Source of the DNA: Abelmoschus esculentus
Lineage: Eukaryota > Streptophyta > Magnoliopsida > Malvales > Malvaceae
Length of the DNA: 64,000 nt
Direction: 5' to 3'
NCBI GenBank assembly: GCA_035048815.1
Contig: JAUCBN010000055.1
Span: forward strand, 10,832,501-10,896,500
The notes under the pieces: model-generated
Seen by the model: the letters and a program-made list of their open reading frames with translations, nothing else
Databases searched by the model: none
Told to the model about the DNA's origin: nothing
Program-made: the position numbers and the translations under genes
Shown: one piece after another, positions 59,866 through 64,000 of the stretch
Layout of the letters: each line of letters opens with the position of its first letter
Position numbering within the stretch: position 1 is the stretch's first letter

Positions 59866-62800
59866 CCAGTTATTTTGTACTCTTAAAGCGTATTCGAAAG
59901 CATTTCTGAGATGATTTAACTGGGAAGCCTTTTCCATCCTCGGTTCGATCTGTAACAGAAACAGTTGGAACAGTTCTGAAGAATGAGTGTCGAATCCGAC
60001 AGACCAAGGGCCGATGATGTTTCTTGTACCCTAAGAAAAAGTAAGATCACATTTGTATACCATGGAATACGAATTCAAGAGAACTCGGAATTTCTCTCGA
60101 AAGAGGAGGGTTCGTAATATAATTTTTCGAGCGAGAGTTAGCAATAGCAGTGTAGTTCCTGGTAATGTTTGTCTTCTGAAAGCATAGATGATTCATTCTT
60201 GGTGAAAAGACAGAGCATAAATAGATGTATTTCAGTAAGAAGGAAGTTAAGTTGGTATTGGAGACCCTTCATCTTATACATTTTTTCAATTTGGTATCAT
60301 GTATGACTATTTTTTAGGATTAGATATACGGGTAATCACAAAATTATGAAAAAAAATATGAGATTTTGATTATTGATCTTTATCAAATTGTTTTAAATTA
60401 TCATCAAATTTTATTGAAGTGTTACAACATGATCATTAAATTAATTGAAGTGTGATACACTACTTTATAGGGGCTTAAAAGTTATTTTACTCCTAAAACA
60501 AATTTAAATAATTTTTTCCTTTTATCTTTTAAATTTAATTCAAGTTAGATTTTTCAAAGTGTATACGATTGATTATGTATCTATGTATCCTAACAAACTT
60601 GATCCCAGATTTGAAACTCGAGATAAATTGAATTTAGTGGGAGTTTTAGACAGGCGCAATAGGAGTGAACGCATAGGTCCCAAAAAGGAGGGACTCAAAA
60701 TTTGATAAACTACATTCATTAGATGATGTTAATCTCGAAATTCAAAATTTTTTGAAAACGTTATTAAGAAATATGAGTTATAATTGTTAAAACGTCATAA
60801 TTATTTCTTAAATATGATAATTGATTATAGAATCTTATCGATTATTACTACTGCTTCAATAGAACTAGTAAGGTTTTGGACAGGCACAATAGAAATGATC
60901 GCACAAGGTCCCCTAGAAAGGACATTTGCTTCTAAAGCATACAATTTTATAACTAGTAGAGGTCATGAACAATTACTTTTAAGGACCACATTTTAATAAA
61001 TTGCACAGGGTTCCCAAAATCTTTGAACCACCCCTAATTGAATCGAGTTGAAAATCATCTGAATTTCAATTATATCAAAAATAGACCCGAATTGATTTTT
61101 AATCAAAACAATTTCACCCAAACTTAAGGCAATATAAAAAATATTAAAATAAAAATTAAAGAAAAAGTTAGATATAAATTATTGTACAACTCATTAAAAA
61201 TAATATATATATTATAAAGTTATATATATAAGGTATAAATAATAAATAAAAAACACATGTGGATGTGTTATGCTAATTACCAAATTATATTCTTTCTTAT
61301 CCCCCTTCAAGAATAACACCTTTTGGAGTCAGTCTTAGTTAATCTTATTCCATGATTATTTATATTCTCTAAATAAAGGCCATGCAAATAGTATATGAAG
61401 GGACTTTGTGTGATAGATTCTGCTATAAGTTGTTTGATAGTTTTTTAATAAAATATAAATACAAATATATAACTTTAATAAATATGAGATGTTAAAAAAA
61501 ATCTAAATAATGAATAAATATTAGAATCCGACACCCCCTAATCTTCAAAGATTTTTTTTTATTTTTATCTTTCTATTTAAATTTAAAAAAATATTTACTT
61601 ATAAATATATCTCATACTTTTAAACATTTATGTTTTGTCCTCATAACTCTAAATTCTGTCTCTATTCCTGTTAATATAAAATTATTTATGAGAATAAGAT
61701 TACTCGAATATAAAATTTTTGACACATTATTAAAAATATTGCATTATATTGTTTGATTTATTTGATTAAATTTGAATATTATTATATTTAGTTTATGAAT
61801 TGTGAAATTATCTAAAACATATTTTACTAAATTATTTAATATAATATTTAGTTTGATTGTAGGCCACCAAACCACTTATACTTTAAGCTAACAATGAAAA
61901 TAAAAACATACAATGGATGAATGAATGAAAAAAAAATTCCCAAATCCTAGTACAAATTTTTAATAATCTTAAAATAATATATATTTTAGTCGATAATGTA
62001 TGATTTTATTTGAAGAATAATCGTACAAAATATATATGTTTATATTTTTTATAATAACATACGTACAATACTTCATAAATAAAATTATTTAAATATGACT
62101 CTCTTAAAATGAATATCATTCATTTTCGATTAAAACTACTTGTTGAATTCTTGTAAAAATTTGATACAATGAGTAATTTTATAATTAAATATATCACACG
62201 TCTCCAAAAATATGATTTTTCTTTCAAATTGGTCTTAAATTTTTTAATATTCTAAAATCATTCTCGAATTATGATTTTTATTCTAAATTAGTCCTTAAAC
62301 ATACAAATGTTTCAATTTCTTACCCAAACTATAACTCTCAATTTAAATTAATCTCTAAACTTTTAAATATTTTAATTTCATCCTCAAGCTGTCGTTTATG
62401 AAAGATCATATTATTATACAATAAACGTTAGTATTTATATATCAATTAACAATTTTTATAACGATGTTATAAATATGGGATATAATTAATATAAACTGAC
62501 AATTTAAAATAAAATTAAAACATTCTAAAACTGAAAACTAATTTAGAATAAGAGTTATCTTTTGAGATAAAATTGATACATTTAAAAATTTGAGAGTCAA
62601 TTTAAAATAAATTTTATAATCTAAGTATAAAATTAAAACGTTTAAAAGTTTATTACTAAAAAAATAACAAAGAATGAAGAACATAGTTTAGGGTAAGACA
62701 GTATAATTAACTTGTAATTTCAACAATAGCATCATGATTATATTACAATAAATTTTAGGGACAAAATTGTCCATTTCTTCAATATTATATGTAAGGTTTG

Positions 62801-63033
62801 TGAAACCAGAATTTGGGTCTAGAAATCACATAAATCTAACCGATTATCAAATTATTGAATTTACAGCCTTGTAATTTGAAAATTTTGGAAAAGAAAAAAA
62901 AAAAAAAAAATCAAACATTAGAAATATAGGGGGTAAGAGAATATTTTAAAATTTAAATTATTTGCTACGATGTACATGATGTCTCGTCATATGTATATGA
63001 CATCTTCTTAACATAAAATCATTATATCTTGTT
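59866..63033. other. 3' flank of the SAC3A-like gene and AT-rich intergenic DNA
   Basis: The first 350 bases or so are probably 3'UTR. Beyond that the DNA is AT-rich, with two diverged copies of a GACAGGCRCAATAG block (60649 and 60879) and a long imperfect inverted repeat at about 62215-62655. I see no gene structure. Confidence 0.5.
62215..62655. repeat. Long imperfect inverted repeat
   Basis: The left arm, about 62215-62400, contains TTCTAAATTAGTCCTTAAAC, ATACAAATGTTTCAATTT and TAAACTTTTAAATATTTTAA. The right arm, about 62465-62655, contains the inverse forms (AAACTAATTTAGAATAAGAG, AAATTGATACATTTAAAAAT, AATTAAAACGTTTAAAAGTTT). The arms are themselves built of 60-base subunits. It looks like a MITE or a dispersed repeat that inserted twice head to head. 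Confidence 0.55.
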
Positions 63034-63464
63034 TAGAGATAAGCATGAGTCGAATTGTATTGGATTTTTAGCCCACCCGTATCTGACCCGAAAAATCATA
63101 CCCTCCACCCGATCTGGGTTTAGGATGAAAAAATTTGACCTGACCCGACTTTTAAGCTTTAAAATCTGACCCGACCCGAATCGTTATTTTTTTAAATTTT
63201 AGGGATTTAGTTGTAAAAAAATAAAATTTAGGGATCTAATTATATAAAATATATATAAAGAAGGATCATTATTGTAAATATCTATAAAATATATATAGAA
63301 AAATTACACTATTAATCTCGGGTCGGGTCCTTTTTTTCAACTTAAACCCGAACCCGACCCGAGATCACCTTGAAAAAGAAACTGACCCGAACCCAAATTT
63401 TTTATAAAAAAATCCGAGCCGATCGGATCAAGTCGAAACCAGTTGAGTTCAATGTCTATCCCTA
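63034..63464. mobile_element. hAT-like palindromic element, decayed
   Basis: The left end TAGAGATAAGCATGAGTCGAA and the inverted right end TAGGGATAGACATTGAACTCAA are imperfect inverted repeats. The flanks ATCTTGTT (63026-63033) and ATCCTGTC (63465-63472) agree at 6 of 8 bases. The interior carries GACCCGA blocks on the left and GGGTCGGGT and ACCCGAACCCGACCCGA blocks on the right, in both orientations. Confidence 0.6.
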
Positions 63465-63472
63465 ATCCTGTC

Positions 63473-64000
63473 ATATGCACGATAATAAATAACCAGATTC
63501 TAAAATATCACGTTAATCTCTTATTTTCTTAATTTTAATCTCAGAACCAGAATTTGATATTAGAGGAACAAAACATAAATAATGGGTAAGACAAATTTAG
63601 AAACAACAACACTAATTTTAAGATAATTTATATAAATTAAAAAAAATATACCCTATCCTTAATTCTCTAATCTCTAACCGTAACCTCTAATTTTAAATCT
63701 TAAACTCTAAACTCTAATCCTCTAATTTAAAGTAAAGGTACGAATCGAAACGACAGATCCAAAGAGCCCTTACGATCTTAAAACATTATATTCTTTCTAT
63801 ATTGTTCAGACTGGAATATGAATATCAAATACAAGCATGTTTAAACAATATTATATTCTTAATTTTATTCTCCCACTATTCTAAACTGATCACTTTATTC
63901 TTGAAGCAATGAAGCTAAATAATGTAATCATTTCTCAGTTAAAATTCCAGTTCCATGTTCAATAAATATCAAAGAAACTAAGACAACAGACAAGACCAAC
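63473..64000. other. AT-rich window end without recognised genes
   Basis: The segment near 63640-63730 has short runs of AACTCTAAACTCTAATCC-like repeats, resembling degenerate telomere-type sequence read on the other strand. Nothing else is recognisable. Confidence 0.45.

Noticed and set aside
60784..60996. Plus-strand 70-codon ORF
   Set aside because: It overlaps the duplicated GACAGGC block in intergenic DNA and shows no recognisable protein features.
1..64000. CRISPR-like arrays, operons or phage-like modules
   Set aside because: No regularly spaced repeats with unique spacers and no bacterial gene organisation. All genes are intron-split plant genes.

Overview
This window is nuclear DNA of a flowering plant, most likely a rosid eudicot. 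The genes are split by many GT-AG introns, the intergenic DNA is very AT-rich, small inverted-repeat transposons are common, and every recognisable protein belongs to a plant family. The Malvales are possible, but that is only a guess. No bacterial, CRISPR or phage-like system is present, and I did not recognise a tRNA or rRNA gene.

Layout from left to right. 3-2258 (+): 3' exons of an unrecognised gene with a 238-bp tandem duplication and an in-frame TGA. 3919-7163 (+): organellar adenylate kinase, 4 exons. 7787-8632 (-): DUF674 gene with a one-base frameshift. 11299-18495 (-): TBC/Rab-GAP protein, 18 exons, 846 aa. 22148-23823 (-): clade-D-type PP2C phosphatase, 4 exons. 26539-30074 (-): long coiled-coil protein, 4 coding exons and a probable 5'UTR intron. 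37364-41046 (+): LisH/CTLH/RING subunit of the GID/CTLH ubiquitin ligase (MAEA/Fyv10 type), 7 exons. 42946-45471 (-): SR splicing factor of the RS2Z type, 6 exons. 48808-59865 (+): SAC3/GANP family protein, SAC3A-like, with a 5'-truncated Ty1/copia element lying antisense in a 3.7-kb intron.

The gaps are AT-rich and hold mostly non-autonomous DNA transposons. Examples with target-site duplications are a 532-bp hAT-like element (35211-35742), a 253-bp Mutator-like hairpin (24769-25021) and a Stowaway-like element (33559-33804). There is also a three-copy palindromic family (19277, 19501, 25592) and several more decayed palindromes.

The genes are not a functional operon. They act in energy metabolism, membrane traffic, signalling, ubiquitination, splicing and mRNA export. 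What joins them is ancestry: from memory, their Arabidopsis homologues lie in two paralogous blocks on chromosomes 2 and 3, so the window looks like a less reduced version of both. I did not find a convincing new biological system. The best leads are the left-edge gene with duplicated exon and stop, a start codon that may form the last three bases of an exon in the SAC3A gene, the frameshifted DUF674 gene, and an adenylate kinase with a changed LID motif. All exon borders were read by eye from GT/AG signals and reading-frame continuity.
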